Numbered from the stretch's first letter, positions 26,348 to 35,590 are shown. The stretch: 64,000 nt of DNA from Burkholderia contaminans (GCF_029633825.1 NZ_CP090640.1:1488001-1552000); one strand, 5' to 3'. Translations and numbers: made by a program. The notes: a model not told the origin generated them from the letters alone.

Positions 26348-26500
26348 TCAGCGCAGCAGCGCGATCGCGCGTTCGCCGATCACCATCCCGAGCAGCCCCA
26401 CGAGCGCGACGAGCGGCGGGGCCGGCGAGCGCACGTGCAGCAGCGCGTACAGCACGCCGACGCCGAGGCCCACCGCGAGCGAAGTCACGTATTCCGTCAT
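26348..26500 (-). CDS. XapX-domain (DUF1427) small membrane protein
   Basis: This 50-residue protein starts MTEYVTSLAVGLGVGVLYAL and consists of two hydrophobic helices separated by HVRSPAPPL, ending GERAIALLR. This is the XapX/DUF1427 pattern, including the SPAPP turn. It is a predicted inner-membrane protein of unknown function. It lies 24 bp downstream of the quinone oxidoreductase gene on the same strand and is probably co-transcribed; XapX genes are often found next to oxidoreductases. It is short enough to be missed by length-filtered gene calling. Confidence 0.8.
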   Translation of the reverse strand: MTEYVTSLAVGLGVGVLYALLHVRSPAPPLVALVGLLGMVIGERAIALLR

Positions 26501-26524
26501 GGCAGTCTCCCGTGTGGTCAGGCG

Positions 26525-27502
26525 TCAGGGCTTGAGGATGACGCGCTCGCGCGCACCGGCCAGCACCGCGCGATACGCGTCGTGTGCGCGCTCGAGCGGG
26601 TACACGTAGTCGTCGCCGATCGGGAACGGGCGCAGCGTGCCGTTGCCGAAGCCCGGCGCGAGCGTGTCGAGGATCTGCGCCACCGTGGCGCCGTCGAGCT
26701 GCAGCGAATCGACGCCCACGAACGTGTGCTGGCCGCGATAGAACGCGAAGATGTCGAACGGCACGCTGCGGTCGATCGTCGAGATGAAGATCTGCCGCGC
26801 GCCGATCGCCATCGACGCGTTCGCCGCTTCGAAGTACGGGCTGCCGACCGTGTTGTAGACGATGTCCGCGCCGTGGCCGCCGGTGGCCGCGCGTACCGCG
26901 TCGGCCACCGGTTCTTTCGACGCGTCGATCATGCGCACGTCGCCCGATGCGTGGCCGCGATAGCCGCCGGCGCTGCGCTCGACGCCGATCACGGTCGCGC
27001 CGTGCGCGGTCGCGAGCTGGATCGCCGCCTGGCCGACTTTCCCGTTCGCGCCGAACACGAGCACGACGTCGCCGGCCTTCGGCATGCCGGCGCGGCGCAA
27101 GCCTTCATAGGCGGTGACGAACGGCACGCCGACGCCGGCCGCTTCGTCGAGCGTCAGCACGGCGGGCTTGCGGCGCACCAGGGCCGCGTCGAGCACGAGC
27201 CACTCCGCGTGCGAGCCGTCGCGATGCACGCCGAGATCGCCGCCCGAGCCCCACACCGGCGCGCCGATCCAGCCGTCCGGGCCGCTGCGCACGATGCCGG
27301 CCCAGTCACGCCCGGGCGTGCGCGGCCACACCGCGTGCGGCATGCGGCCGAGCGCGGCCTTCACGTCGCTCGGGTTCACGCCGGCCGCGCGCACCTCGAT
27401 CAGCATCTGGCCGTCGGCCGGTACGGGCGGGTCGATTTCCCTGACCCGCGCGTCGAGCGACTCGATGTCGGCGGCGGGGGCGTCGAAGCGGATGCTGCGC
27501 AT
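26525..27502 (-). CDS. NAD(P)H:quinone oxidoreductase-like MDR-family enzyme
   Basis: The gene encodes 325 residues of a medium-chain dehydrogenase/reductase without structural zinc cysteines. The GroES-like N-terminal half has VRAAGVNPSDVKAALG (~38-53) and GRDWAGIV. The Rossmann half has VFGANGKVGQAAIQLA (~148-163), the quinone-reductase type of NADPH-binding glycine motif. The cytosolic enzyme likely reduces quinones or reactive enones. It is divergent from a lysR gene (frameshifted here) with a dyad between them, which suggests it was that regulator's target. ATG at 27502. XapX follows 24 bp downstream. Confidence 0.85.
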   Translation of the reverse strand: MRSIRFDAPAADIESLDARVREIDPPVPADGQMLIEVRAAGVNPSDVKAALGRMPHAVWPRTPGRDWAGIVRSGPDGWIGAPVWGSGGDLGVHRDGSHAEWLVLDAALVRRKPAVLTLDEAAGVGVPFVTAYEGLRRAGMPKAGDVVLVFGANGKVGQAAIQLATAHGATVIGVERSAGGYRGHASGDVRMIDASKEPVADAVRAATGGHGADIVYNTVGSPYFEAANASMAIGARQIFISTIDRSVPFDIFAFYRGQHTFVGVDSLQLDGATVAQILDTLAPGFGNGTLRPFPIGDDYVYPLERAHDAYRAVLAGARERVILKP

Positions 27503-27606
27503 GATGATCTCCGTGGCGGATGGCTGTCGCGCGGCCCGATGGGGCGGGGCGTACAGCGGGTGAAAAGGATGCCTGCAGTCTAGTCGGCCCGGTTTGACGC
27601 GGAAAC

Positions 27607-27633
27607 GTGCAAAGGCGGATGATTGCTTTGCAC
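27607..27633. promoter_or_regulatory. Candidate LysR operator dyad in the divergent promoter region
   Basis: GTGCAAAG (27607-27614) and CTTTGCAC (27626-27633) are perfect inverted repeats separated by 11 bp. They lie between the quinone oxidoreductase start (27502, - strand) and the lysR ATG (27664). Spacing and position fit a LysR-type binding site. If the upstream GTG at 27607 were used as the lysR start, the dyad would be coding, which argues for ATG 27664. Confidence 0.6.
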
Positions 27634-27663
27634 AAAACGCATAGCCAACTCCGAAGGCACCGA

Positions 27664-28583
27664 ATGGACGACTTCCTTTCCCCGCATCTGGCGCTGTTCG
27701 TCGACGTGGTCGACCAGCAGAGCTTCTCGGCGGCCGCGCGCCGGCTGGGTGTCGCCGCGTCGTCGGTCACGCGGCGCATCGACCGGCTCGAGACGCAGTT
27801 CGGCATCCGGCTCCTGCATCGCACGACGCACGCGCTGCGGCCGACCGAGGCCGGACAGTTGCTGTACGGGCGTGCGACGCGGATGCTGGCCGAGCTGCGC
27901 GGCCTGCAGGAAGACCTGCACAGCCAGCACGACGAGCCGAGCGGGCTGCTGCGCGTCGACTGTCCGGCGCCGTTCGGCCGGCGGCACCTGATGGCCGCGC
28001 TGGCGGCCTTCATGCAGCGCCATCCGGCGCTGCAGGTCGACCTGGTGCTGACCGACAGCATGGTCGACCTGCAGGGCGCGCGGCTCGGCTCCGACGTCGA
28101 TCTCGCGGTGCGCATCGGCCCGCTCGAGGACACGCGCTTCGTCGCGACCGTGCTGGCGCCGCAGCGGCGCGTGCTGTGCGCGAGCGCGGCGTATCTCGCG
28201 CGGCGCGGCGAGCCCGAGTCGCCCGACGCGCTCGCCGGCCACGACTGCCTCGCATGGCACGGTGCGCCGCCGCCGGGCGCGTGGCGTTTCGGCGAGCGCC
28301 GCCACGTGCCGGCGCAGCCGCGGTTTCGCAGCAATCATTCGGAAGCGCTGCTCGAAGCCGCGATCGACGGGCTCGGTCTCGCGCACCTGCCGACCGGCTC
28401 GCGGGCGGCGCGCTGCGCGACGGACGCTTGCGCACGGTGCTGCCGCAGTTCACGGCGGCGCCCGAGCCTGCGACGATCCACGTGTTGCGCCAGCAGGCGC
28501 GCGGCACCGCGCGCGCGTCGCGGCTCGTCGCGTTTCTCGCAACGTGGTTCGCGCAGCCGGCGTGGGATGCCGCGTGGGCATGA
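27664..28583 (+). pseudogene. LysR-family regulator with a one-base frameshift near codon 244
   Basis: The first ~244 codons read as a standard LysR protein: winged HTH FVDVVDQQSFSAAARRLG with SSVTRRIDRLETQFGIRLLHR (quoted by its ends), then the substrate-binding domain to DGLGLAHLPT. At about 28395-28400 the frame shifts. The expected continuation WLAGGALRDGRLRTVLPQF is in another frame, which runs to a stop at 28583 in the normal LysR position. Restoring one base (a T in CCGACC.GGCTCG) gives PTWLAG, the usual family sequence. Without it the frame runs on into non-homologous, Arg-rich sequence. This is either an inactivating mutation or a sequencing error. The intact protein would have about 306 residues. 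Confidence 0.75.
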
Positions 28584-28605
28584 CGGCGGGCGGGCGCCCG
28601 TGCCG

Positions 28606-28636
28606 AAAGAAAAAAAGGGCCTCGCATGCGAGGCCC
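28606..28636 (-). terminator. Rho-independent terminator of the M1 aminopeptidase gene
   Basis: GGGCCTCGCATGCGAGGCCC (28617-28636) is a perfect palindrome. Read on the - strand it is followed by a run of seven Ts (28610-28616). It lies 72 bp after the aminopeptidase stop. Confidence 0.85.
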
Positions 28637-28707
28637 GTCAAAGGTCGGAGAAGCCGGTACGCCGGCCGGCAGCCGCAGGCTGCGCGGCACCGGCCGAATG
28701 CGCACTG

Positions 28708-30876
28708 TTACTGCGTCACTACCTTGCGCGGCTTGAAGATGCCCTGGTATTGCAGTGCCGGGCGTTCCTTCGTCACCGGCTCGAGGCCGCCGAAGGTCGG
28801 CGTCTGGCGCAGCTTCATCGCGGCCGGCGAAGCGACCGAGCCGATCGACGTCGAGCGCGATGCCGGCGCGAGGTTGTTCGCGACGAGCAGTGCGGCCTCG
28901 CTCTTCAGGTTCGCGAGCAGGACCGGATCGGTCGAGCCGTTGACCTGCGTGAGCAGCCCGCTCCAGGCCGCGTCGCTGTAGTTCACGACGTAGTAGTCGA
29001 GCCCGCTCGGGTCGGCGACCACGCCCGTGCAGCCGTCGATGCGCGTTTGCGTCTGCGTATCCTTCAGCGCGAGCGTCGTGCGTTTCGCGAGACCCTGGCC
29101 GTACGCGAGCGTGATCGGCACCGTCCATTGCAGGCCCGGATACGCGTTCTTGTTCGGGAACGGCTGCTGTTTCAGCGTGATGACCGTCTGGTTCTTCGTC
29201 AGGTCGCACTGCGTGTCGAGCGAGATCAGCGGCACGCCGGTCTGGCGGACGTAGCTGTCGCCGATCGCGCCGATCGCCTGGCCGCTCTCCTTCGACAACG
29301 CATCCCACAGACGCTTCGGCGTACCGTTGCCGAACGAGTAGTCGACCAGGTACTGCTGCAGACCCTTGCGCAACGTCTGCTCGCCGAGGTAGTTCTCGAG
29401 CGTCTTCAGCACGTGGCCGCCCTTGTCGTACGTGAACGCGCTGGCGCTCAGCACGAAGTCGTTCGACGCCCAGCCGTTGAAGTTCGGTGCGACCGGGAAC
29501 GCGTTCGGGCCGATGTCACGATTGATCACGCGGTACTTGTTCTTCACCTGGTCGAGCCAGCTGAACTCGTTGGGGAAGAACTGGATCGTCGTCTTGGTCT
29601 CGAAGAACGTTGCGAACGATTCGTTGAGCCATACGTTGTCCCACCAGTCGGTCGTGACCAGATCGCCGAACCACTGGTGCGCGACTTCGTGCGTCAGCAC
29701 TTCGTTGCCGTAGTGCGACATCGGCTGGCCCGGCTGCGGCAGGATGTCGTCGGCGAACTCGAGGATCGATCCCCAGTTCTCCATCCCGCCGAAGTTCAGG
29801 TCCTTCTGCTCCTTGAACGCGTCGTTCGCGGCCACCGTGTCGAATTTCGTGAGCGGCAGCGCGATGCCCGTGTAGCGGTAGTAGAAGTCGAGCGCCTGCT
29901 TGGTGCGGTCCATCGCCGGCTTCGCCCAGTCGCTCATGCCCGGAGGCGTGAACACGCGCAGGTGCAGGCCGCCCTTGCCGCCCGGAAGCGGGCTCGTGAA
30001 GTCGTCCTCGTAGGTGTCGAACAGGCCGCCGCCGAAGAACAGCAGGTACGACGGCATCGGCGGGGTCTTCTCGAACTGCACGAGCTTGTAGCCGCCGCCG
30101 ACGTTGGTCGACGGTTTCTCGGCCGCGTTCGACACGACCCGCCAGCTTTGCGGCACTTCGGCCGTCACTTCATAGGTCGGGCGGAATGCCGGCTCGTCCC
30201 AGCCGGGGAACCACTGGCGCGACAGGTTGGTTTCGCCTTGCGTGAGGATCGCGCCGCTCGTCTTGCCGTCGGTGCCCTTCAGGTCGACGCGGAAGATGCC
30301 TTCCGCGGCCGAGCAGCCCGGATACGGATCGTCGCCGCAGCTGCCGCCGGTCTTCGCGACCGGATCGTCGTACGACTTGAAGTTGATGATGCCCGACCAC
30401 TCCATGTGCAGCGAGTAGTTGCCCGGCGAGATAGTGCCGCTCACGGGGCGCAGCTGGTAGAAGTCGCCCTTGTCCTGCGGTGTCGCGATCAACTGGATGT
30501 TGCCCGGCTGCAGCGTGATGCGGCCGTTCGTGAACTTGATCCGGTGGCCGGCGATCACGATGTTGTTGACCGGCTTCAGCACCTTGATCTCGACGTCGGC
30601 GCGGCCGTCGAACGCGTTCAGCGCGTCGTTCGGGCGGAACCACAGCCGGTAGTTCACGGGTACCACGGTGTCCGGCAACTCGACAGGCGAGACGCTCTTG
30701 TCGACATTGGATGCGCTCGGCGGCGCGGTGACGGTGGGCGACGAGCCCGAGTGCGGCGCGCCGGCGGAGCTGAGCGCGGACGCCGAGCCCGCGCCGCCGT
30801 CGTCGCCGCCGCACCCGGCTAGCGCGAGCGCGGCGACGATCGGCAGATAACGCATCTTGCGAATGTTGATCGACAT
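28708..30876 (-). CDS. M1-family zinc aminopeptidase, predicted lipoprotein
   Basis: The gene encodes 722 residues. The N-terminus ends in LALAGC (Cys22), a clear lipobox, so the enzyme is probably anchored in the outer membrane facing the periplasm. A Gly/Ser-rich tether (23-60) precedes the M1 domain. Its landmarks are the exopeptidase motif GGMEN (363-367), zinc motif HEVAHQW with His396 and His400, the third ligand in NESF (Glu419), and SASAFTYDKGGHVL with the catalytic Tyr region. The ERAP1-type C-terminal domain is much shorter than in the typical 850-880-residue enzymes. It removes N-terminal residues from peptides. Single-gene unit closed by the terminator at 28606-28636. Confidence 0.9.
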   Translation of the reverse strand: MSINIRKMRYLPIVAALALAGCGGDDGGAGSASALSSAGAPHSGSSPTVTAPPSASNVDKSVSPVELPDTVVPVNYRLWFRPNDALNAFDGRADVEIKVLKPVNNIVIAGHRIKFTNGRITLQPGNIQLIATPQDKGDFYQLRPVSGTISPGNYSLHMEWSGIINFKSYDDPVAKTGGSCGDDPYPGCSAAEGIFRVDLKGTDGKTSGAILTQGETNLSRQWFPGWDEPAFRPTYEVTAEVPQSWRVVSNAAEKPSTNVGGGYKLVQFEKTPPMPSYLLFFGGGLFDTYEDDFTSPLPGGKGGLHLRVFTPPGMSDWAKPAMDRTKQALDFYYRYTGIALPLTKFDTVAANDAFKEQKDLNFGGMENWGSILEFADDILPQPGQPMSHYGNEVLTHEVAHQWFGDLVTTDWWDNVWLNESFATFFETKTTIQFFPNEFSWLDQVKNKYRVINRDIGPNAFPVAPNFNGWASNDFVLSASAFTYDKGGHVLKTLENYLGEQTLRKGLQQYLVDYSFGNGTPKRLWDALSKESGQAIGAIGDSYVRQTGVPLISLDTQCDLTKNQTVITLKQQPFPNKNAYPGLQWTVPITLAYGQGLAKRTTLALKDTQTQTRIDGCTGVVADPSGLDYYVVNYSDAAWSGLLTQVNGSTDPVLLANLKSEAALLVANNLAPASRSTSIGSVASPAAMKLRQTPTFGGLEPVTKERPALQYQGIFKPRKVVTQ

Positions 30877-31520
30877 GACTGAAACCTCGATTGTTGAAAG
30901 AATCGTTCAGTGCTGCGAAAACGCCGGCAAAAACAATCCCCTCGCCGTTAATCAACAGCGATGAAAATGCCAATGACGGATTATTCGAAAAGACGGCGGC
31001 CGACTACGTGAAGGTAATCATGGTTTACTGCCCCCTCTGGATTTCCGGATGTCGGTTAACTTGCCGGTTCAAAATGGCCGGGCGCGTGTTGTACTGAATT
31101 GATTTCGCGCGCACGACACGGAGCCGCACGCCCTGGGCGGGCGCGCTTTCCCCTTTGAACAGACGACCTACGGGGCTGGCCGGGCCTCGTCGCAGGATGG
31201 CAGGAAGGCATGTCGCCGTTCCGTAAAATCACCGTCATGCGCTTTCAAGGTTTGTCGGCTTGCTCGAAGGATGCGTAAATATACTTGATGGTTTTGGGTA
31301 AAGGAAACGAAAAATTTAGAAATTGCATCTATTGAATTCGCCGTGCTTCATTGAATGCTGGGAAGCATTAATGCGCTTTCCGTCTGACTGTTATTTTCGT
31401 AGTTTTAATCTATTAACGATCTCGCGGGACTGCGAAAACTACGAAACCCGGCGTACCCGGGCATGCTCGGTACAATGCAGCGACGATCCGCTCACCGATT
31501 TGCCGCGAGGAGGTTCTCCC
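30877..31520. other. AT-rich intergenic region, no convincing gene
   Basis: These 644 bp separate two divergent lipoprotein genes. Bases 31255-31430 are clearly more AT-rich than the surroundings. Short frames on both strands have no recognisable features or ribosome-binding sites. A possible promoter reading right is TTGTCG (31252-31257), 18 bp, TAAATA (31276-31281), about 240 bp before the next gene. Confidence 0.5.
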
Positions 31521-32015
31521 ATGTCACGCACCCTGTTCCGTATCGCGCCGCTGCGCGCCGTGCTGCTGCTGTTCGTTGCCGCGCTCCTGCTCGGCGGCTG
31601 CGCGGGGCTCACGCGCGACCCGGTGCGCGTGACGGTCGCCGGGCTCGACCCGCTCGTCGGGCAGGGCCTCGAGATGCGTTTCAGCCTGAAGCTGCGCGTG
31701 CAGAACCCGAACGACGCGCCGATCGACTACGACGGCATCTCGGTGGCGCTCGACCTGAACGGCACGCCGTTCGCGAGCGGCGTCAGCGATCGCTCGGGCA
31801 CCGTGCCGCGTTTCGGCGAGGCCGTGCTCGACGTGCCGGTTTCTGTGTCGGCGTTCGCCGCCGCGCGACAGGCGTGGAACCTGCCCGGCGCCGCCGCGAG
31901 CGGCGAGCTGCCGTATGCGCTGCGCGGCCGGCTCGCGGGCGGCGTGCTCGGCACCGTGCACTTCAACGATGCCGGCACGCTGCGCCTGCCCGCGATGCCG
32001 GGGTGGGGCGGCTGA
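31521..32015 (+). CDS. LEA14-like/WHy-domain lipoprotein
   Basis: The gene encodes 164 residues starting MSRTLFRIAPLRAVLLLFVA and ending its signal in LLLGGC (lipobox). The mature part has the pattern FSLKLRVQNPNDAPIDYDGI (~60-79), the N-P-N core of LEA14/WHy beta-sandwich proteins linked to desiccation and stress tolerance. The function in bacteria is not established. ATG 31521 is preceded by GAGGAGG at 31507-31513. An upstream in-frame start at 31323 would add sequence from the AT-rich intergenic region and remove the export signal from the N-terminus, so it is rejected. Confidence 0.82.
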   Translation: MSRTLFRIAPLRAVLLLFVAALLLGGCAGLTRDPVRVTVAGLDPLVGQGLEMRFSLKLRVQNPNDAPIDYDGISVALDLNGTPFASGVSDRSGTVPRFGEAVLDVPVSVSAFAAARQAWNLPGAAASGELPYALRGRLAGGVLGTVHFNDAGTLRLPAMPGWGG

Positions 32016-32148
32016 GCCGGGCGAGCGCCGCGCCGCGCGGGCCGGCCCCCGCGCTTTGCCGCGCGGGCAAAGCGCGGTATGGTGTGAGCCGCGCGGCGCC
32101 CGCAATACAGTCGCGCCGCCCGTTGAAGCCAACCGTAACCGAGTTCGC

Positions 32149-33282
32149 GTGACCGATTTCCCTGTTTTCCACTGGACCGACGCCGACGGCGCCGATCATG
32201 CCGTGCGCTGGCGCTCCGAAGCCGGCGTGCAACCGCCGAAGCGCGCGGTGCTCGCCGACGACCGCCTCACCGCCGACGCGGCGTACCGTCTCGCCTGCGA
32301 GGGTACCGCGCTCGTCTGGCAGGGCGATTTCCAGAATGCGCGCCAGCTCGTGCAGGCGATGGCGCGCCGTGTCGAGCGCAAGCCGAAGAAGGCGAAAGCC
32401 GCGGCCGGCGTCGACGCATTCAACCTGCATCGTCTCGCGCAGTCGCAGCGCGCCCGCACGCTTGGGATGCTGCTGATCCCGCTCGACGCCGACTACACGA
32501 TTCCGCTGCGCCGCGCGCCCGACGTGCGCGCCGCATGCGAAGAGGCGTACGGGCCCGGCGGCGCGCCGTCGGTCGTGTCGCTGCGCGAACTGCTCGGCCT
32601 CGTCGGTGCGCACGAATGGCGCAAGAAAGGGGTGCCGATCCCGGCGCTCGGCGGCGCGCCGATCCACCCGCACTACGGCGTGTTCTCGCCGGTGCGCGGC
32701 GAATACGTCGAACTGGTCGCGCGTGCGCCGCTGCCGGCGACGTCGCTCGCGTTCGATATCGGCACGGGCACCGGCGTGCTGGCGGCCGTGCTTGCGTCGC
32801 GCGGCGTCGAGCGTGTCGTCGCGACCGACCAGGATCCACGCGCGCTCGCCTGTGCGCGGGAGAACATCGAACGACTGGGCCACGCGCGGCGCGTCGAAGT
32901 CGTCGAGGCGGATCTGTTCCCGGCCGGCCGTGCGCCGCTCGTGGTCTGCAACCCGCCGTGGGTGCCGGCTCGGCCGAGCGCCCCGATCGAATATGCGGTC
33001 TACGATCCGGACAGCCGCATGCTGCGCGGTTTTCTCGCAGGGCTCGCCGCGCACCTCGAGCCGGGCGGTGAAGGCTGGCTGATCCTGTCCGATTTCGCCG
33101 AGCATCTCGGCCTGCGGCCGCGCGACACGCTGCTGCAATGGATCGACGAAGCCGGCCTCGTCGTGCTCGGCCGCGACGACATCCGCCCCGCACACCCGAA
33201 GGCGATGGATGCCGACGATCCGCTGCATGCGGCACGCCAGGCCGAGGTCACGTCGCTCTGGCGGCTCGGCGCGCGAGCCTGA
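32149..33282 (+). CDS. Class I SAM-dependent methyltransferase with NPPW motif
   Basis: The protein has 377 residues. An N-terminal domain of ~190 residues without clear family features precedes a small-domain (MTS-type) methyltransferase: motif I LAFDIGTGTGVLAAVLASRG near 204-223, motif II VVATDQD, and NPPWVPA at about 268. The NPP[YW] motif is typical of enzymes that methylate amide or exocyclic nitrogen atoms (PrmC, RlmF and similar); the substrate cannot be named from sequence. GTG 32149 is used as start because the upstream in-frame sequence is a shadow of the preceding gene. The next methyltransferase gene begins 89 bp downstream. Confidence 0.8.
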   Translation: MTDFPVFHWTDADGADHAVRWRSEAGVQPPKRAVLADDRLTADAAYRLACEGTALVWQGDFQNARQLVQAMARRVERKPKKAKAAAGVDAFNLHRLAQSQRARTLGMLLIPLDADYTIPLRRAPDVRAACEEAYGPGGAPSVVSLRELLGLVGAHEWRKKGVPIPALGGAPIHPHYGVFSPVRGEYVELVARAPLPATSLAFDIGTGTGVLAAVLASRGVERVVATDQDPRALACARENIERLGHARRVEVVEADLFPAGRAPLVVCNPPWVPARPSAPIEYAVYDPDSRMLRGFLAGLAAHLEPGGEGWLILSDFAEHLGLRPRDTLLQWIDEAGLVVLGRDDIRPAHPKAMDADDPLHAARQAEVTSLWRLGARA

Positions 33283-33371
33283 CCGCGCATTTTCGGTAAA
33301 CTACCGCCATTCCTCACGAATTCCCGCCGCCGGGCCGTGGTCGACCGACCGTGGCCCGGCGCCGCTTCACG

Positions 33372-34262
33372 ATGTCGAACAAGACCCACGAAATCCGCCC
33401 GGAGCAGTCCGTCGAGCTGCTGAAGGAACTGCACATCCTCACCCGCGACGGGAAGCTGAACCAGGACAGCCGCCGCAAGCTGAAGCAGGTCTATCACCTG
33501 TTCCAGTTCATCGAGCCGCTGCTCGCCGGCGTGCAGGCCGAGCGTGGCAGCGTGACGCTCGTCGATCACGGCGCCGGCAAGTCGTATCTCGGCTTCATCC
33601 TGTACGACCTGTTCTTCAAGCAGCAGCCGGGGCACGGCACGCCGGCGTTCGCGTCGCACGTGTACGGGATCGAGACCCGCGAGGAGCTCGTCACGCGCTC
33701 GGCCGAGCTTGCCGCGCGGCTCGGGTTCGGCGGCATGTCGTTCCTGAACCTGTCGGTTGCCGATTCGATCACGTCGCCGAAACTGCCTGAAACGGTCGAC
33801 GTCGTCACCGCGCTGCACGCATGCGACACGGCGACCGACGACGCGATCCGCTTCGCGCTCGCGAAGCGCGCGCAGCACATCGTGCTGGTGCCGTGCTGCC
33901 AGGCGGAAGTCGCGGGCGTGCTGCGCAAGAACAAGGGCAAGTCGCTCGCGAACGCGCTGACGGAAGTGTGGCGGCATCCGCTGCATACGCGCGAATTCGG
34001 CAGCCAGATCACCAACGTGCTGCGCTGCCTGCAGCTCGAAGCGCACGGCTACCAGGTCAGCGTGACCGAGCTGGTCGGCTGGGAGCATTCGATGAAGAAC
34101 GAGCTGATCATCGCGCAATACAAGAACCTGCCGCGCCGGCGGCCCGGCGAGCGGTTGAACGAGATCCTCGGGATGTTCGGGCTGGCCGAGCTGAACGCGC
34201 GCTTCTTCGTGCCGGAGGCCGCGGCGGCGGGCGGCGAGGCCGTCGAGCCGGCCGCCAGCTGA
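33372..34262 (+). CDS. SAM-dependent methyltransferase, Methyltransf_32 type
   Basis: This 296-residue protein begins MSNKTHEIRPEQSVELLKEL. VTLVDHGAGKSYLGFILYDL (~56-75) matches the VDxGAGKGxL motif I of the METTL25/GSTCD-like group. IVLVPCCQAEV (~172-182) matches the PCC[HQ] motif that defines the group. An upstream in-frame ATG at 33351 would add seven basic residues; ATG 33372 is preferred. The substrate is unknown, with an RNA or protein target likely by analogy. Cytosolic, no membrane segments. Confidence 0.8.
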   Translation: MSNKTHEIRPEQSVELLKELHILTRDGKLNQDSRRKLKQVYHLFQFIEPLLAGVQAERGSVTLVDHGAGKSYLGFILYDLFFKQQPGHGTPAFASHVYGIETREELVTRSAELAARLGFGGMSFLNLSVADSITSPKLPETVDVVTALHACDTATDDAIRFALAKRAQHIVLVPCCQAEVAGVLRKNKGKSLANALTEVWRHPLHTREFGSQITNVLRCLQLEAHGYQVSVTELVGWEHSMKNELIIAQYKNLPRRRPGERLNEILGMFGLAELNARFFVPEAAAAGGEAVEPAAS

Positions 34263-34341
34263 CGTGCGCGCGGGCGCGTCGCGCAAGTTGTACGCCGCCC
34301 GTTGAACGTCGCACGTTACACGCCGTCCGTTGCACGGCGCG

Positions 34342-34914
34342 TCAGACCTCGTCGCCCGGCCGGCGCATCCATTCGCGCCAGCCGTCATGGCCGAGGCGCC
34401 GCAGCGTTTCCTGATTCTTTTCGTAGATCGCGGCCGCGTCCGGGAACGCGTCGACCGCGCGTGCGATGCTGTCCTCGCGCAGCAGGTGCAGGATCGGATA
34501 CGGCGCGCGGTTCGTGTAGTTCTCGATGTCGTCGGGCTCGCTGCCCTCGAACCGATAGTCCGGATGGAAGCTCGCGATCTGCAGCACGCCGTCGAGCCGC
34601 AGTTGCCGCACCAGCCGGTCGGCAAAGAACAGCGCATCGTTGTAGTCGATGAAATCGGCGAACGCATGCGGGAAGATCACGAGCGTCGTGTCGACCTGCC
34701 GCGGGTCTGCCGCGTCGAGCGCACGCAGCTCGGTTTCGAGTTCGGCGAGCGCATCCTCCAGCGTGGTCGCTTCGCTGATCGCGTAGCGCACCTGTTCCTT
34801 CACATAGACGCTTTTCGCGAACGGGCACAGATTGAGCCCGATCACCGCGCGCGCGAGCCAGTGCCGCGTGGCGGCGAGGATGTCGTCGTGCGATTCGGGG
34901 CGGGTGTCGGTCAT
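34342..34914 (-). CDS. DUF1415 family protein
   Basis: This 190-residue protein is recognised by ATRHWLARAVIGLNLCPFAK (residues ~16-35), the DUF1415 signature, and by FIDYNDALFFADRLV and LQIASFHPDYRFEG further on. The biochemical function is unknown. It is soluble with no signal peptide. ATG 34914 is used; an earlier in-frame ATG at 34953 adds 13 residues of low family resemblance. It lies 55 bp downstream of the tetR gene on the same strand and might be read through from it. Confidence 0.82.
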   Translation of the reverse strand: MTDTRPESHDDILAATRHWLARAVIGLNLCPFAKSVYVKEQVRYAISEATTLEDALAELETELRALDAADPRQVDTTLVIFPHAFADFIDYNDALFFADRLVRQLRLDGVLQIASFHPDYRFEGSEPDDIENYTNRAPYPILHLLREDSIARAVDAFPDAAAIYEKNQETLRRLGHDGWREWMRRPGDEV

Positions 34915-34969
34915 CGTGAAACCAGTCGGGCGGAAGGGCGGCGAGGGCCGCATTGTAGCGGGCGAGCCG

Positions 34970-35590
34970 TCACGCGCAGGCGGCTTCGATCAACTGCGTG
35001 ACGAGCGCGGGCGCGACGCCGATCGGTGTTTCGCCGTGCCGATAGGTCTGGCTTGCCGCGTAGATGCCCTCGATCACCAGCGCGAGCGAGTCGGCAAGCG
35101 CCTGCGGCTGCCGCGCGCCGGCGTCATCGCACAATGCGACGAGCCGCTTCATCAGCTGTTCCTTGTTCTGCGCGACGCGCTCGCGCGCCGGGTGCGACGC
35201 ATCCGGGAATTCGGCCGCGACGTTGACGAACGGGCAGCCACGGTAATCCTTCTGCGTCGCGCGCTCGGCGAGATCGACGAAATACTGGATCAGTTGCGCT
35301 TTCGGCTGGCCCGGGTGCTTCGCGACGCTCGTGTTGAAGCGGTCGAAGAAACACGCATCCATCCGCTCCAGGTACGCGAGGATCAGCTCGTCCTTCGACG
35401 AGAACTGCCGATACAGGCTCATCTTGTTGACGCCCGCACGCTCCACGACCGCCTCGACGCCCACCGTCCGAACGCCTTCCTTGTAAAACAGCTCCTCGGC
35501 GGCGCGCAGCAGGTGCTCCTGCGCGGTAGCGCCGTCGATCGGCCGGCGCGTGCGGCGCGGCAGCGGTTTGGCGATCTCGATGCCCGACAT
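34970..35590 (-). CDS. TetR-family transcriptional repressor
   Basis: The gene encodes 206 residues. The N-terminal HTH is complete: AQEHLLRAAEELFYKEGVR (~22-40), then VEAVVERAGVNKMSLYRQFSSKDELI (quoted by its ends). The C-terminal ligand domain is in the TetR_C range. GAGGGTC precedes ATG 35590; an ATG at 35608 is also in frame. It is divergent from an MFS transporter. The shared spacer holds two copies of GTNACCNNNNGGTNAC that overlap promoters for both directions, so it most likely represses the transporter and itself. The effector ligand is unknown. Confidence 0.88.
   Translation of the reverse strand: MSGIEIAKPLPRRTRRPIDGATAQEHLLRAAEELFYKEGVRTVGVEAVVERAGVNKMSLYRQFSSKDELILAYLERMDACFFDRFNTSVAKHPGQPKAQLIQYFVDLAERATQKDYRGCPFVNVAAEFPDASHPARERVAQNKEQLMKRLVALCDDAGARQPQALADSLALVIEGIYAASQTYRHGETPIGVAPALVTQLIEAACA

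Noticed and set aside
28585-30822. In-frame continuation of the lysR frame to a 1071-codon product
   Set aside because: The extension past the frameshift has no LysR or other homology and is antisense to the M1 aminopeptidase gene.
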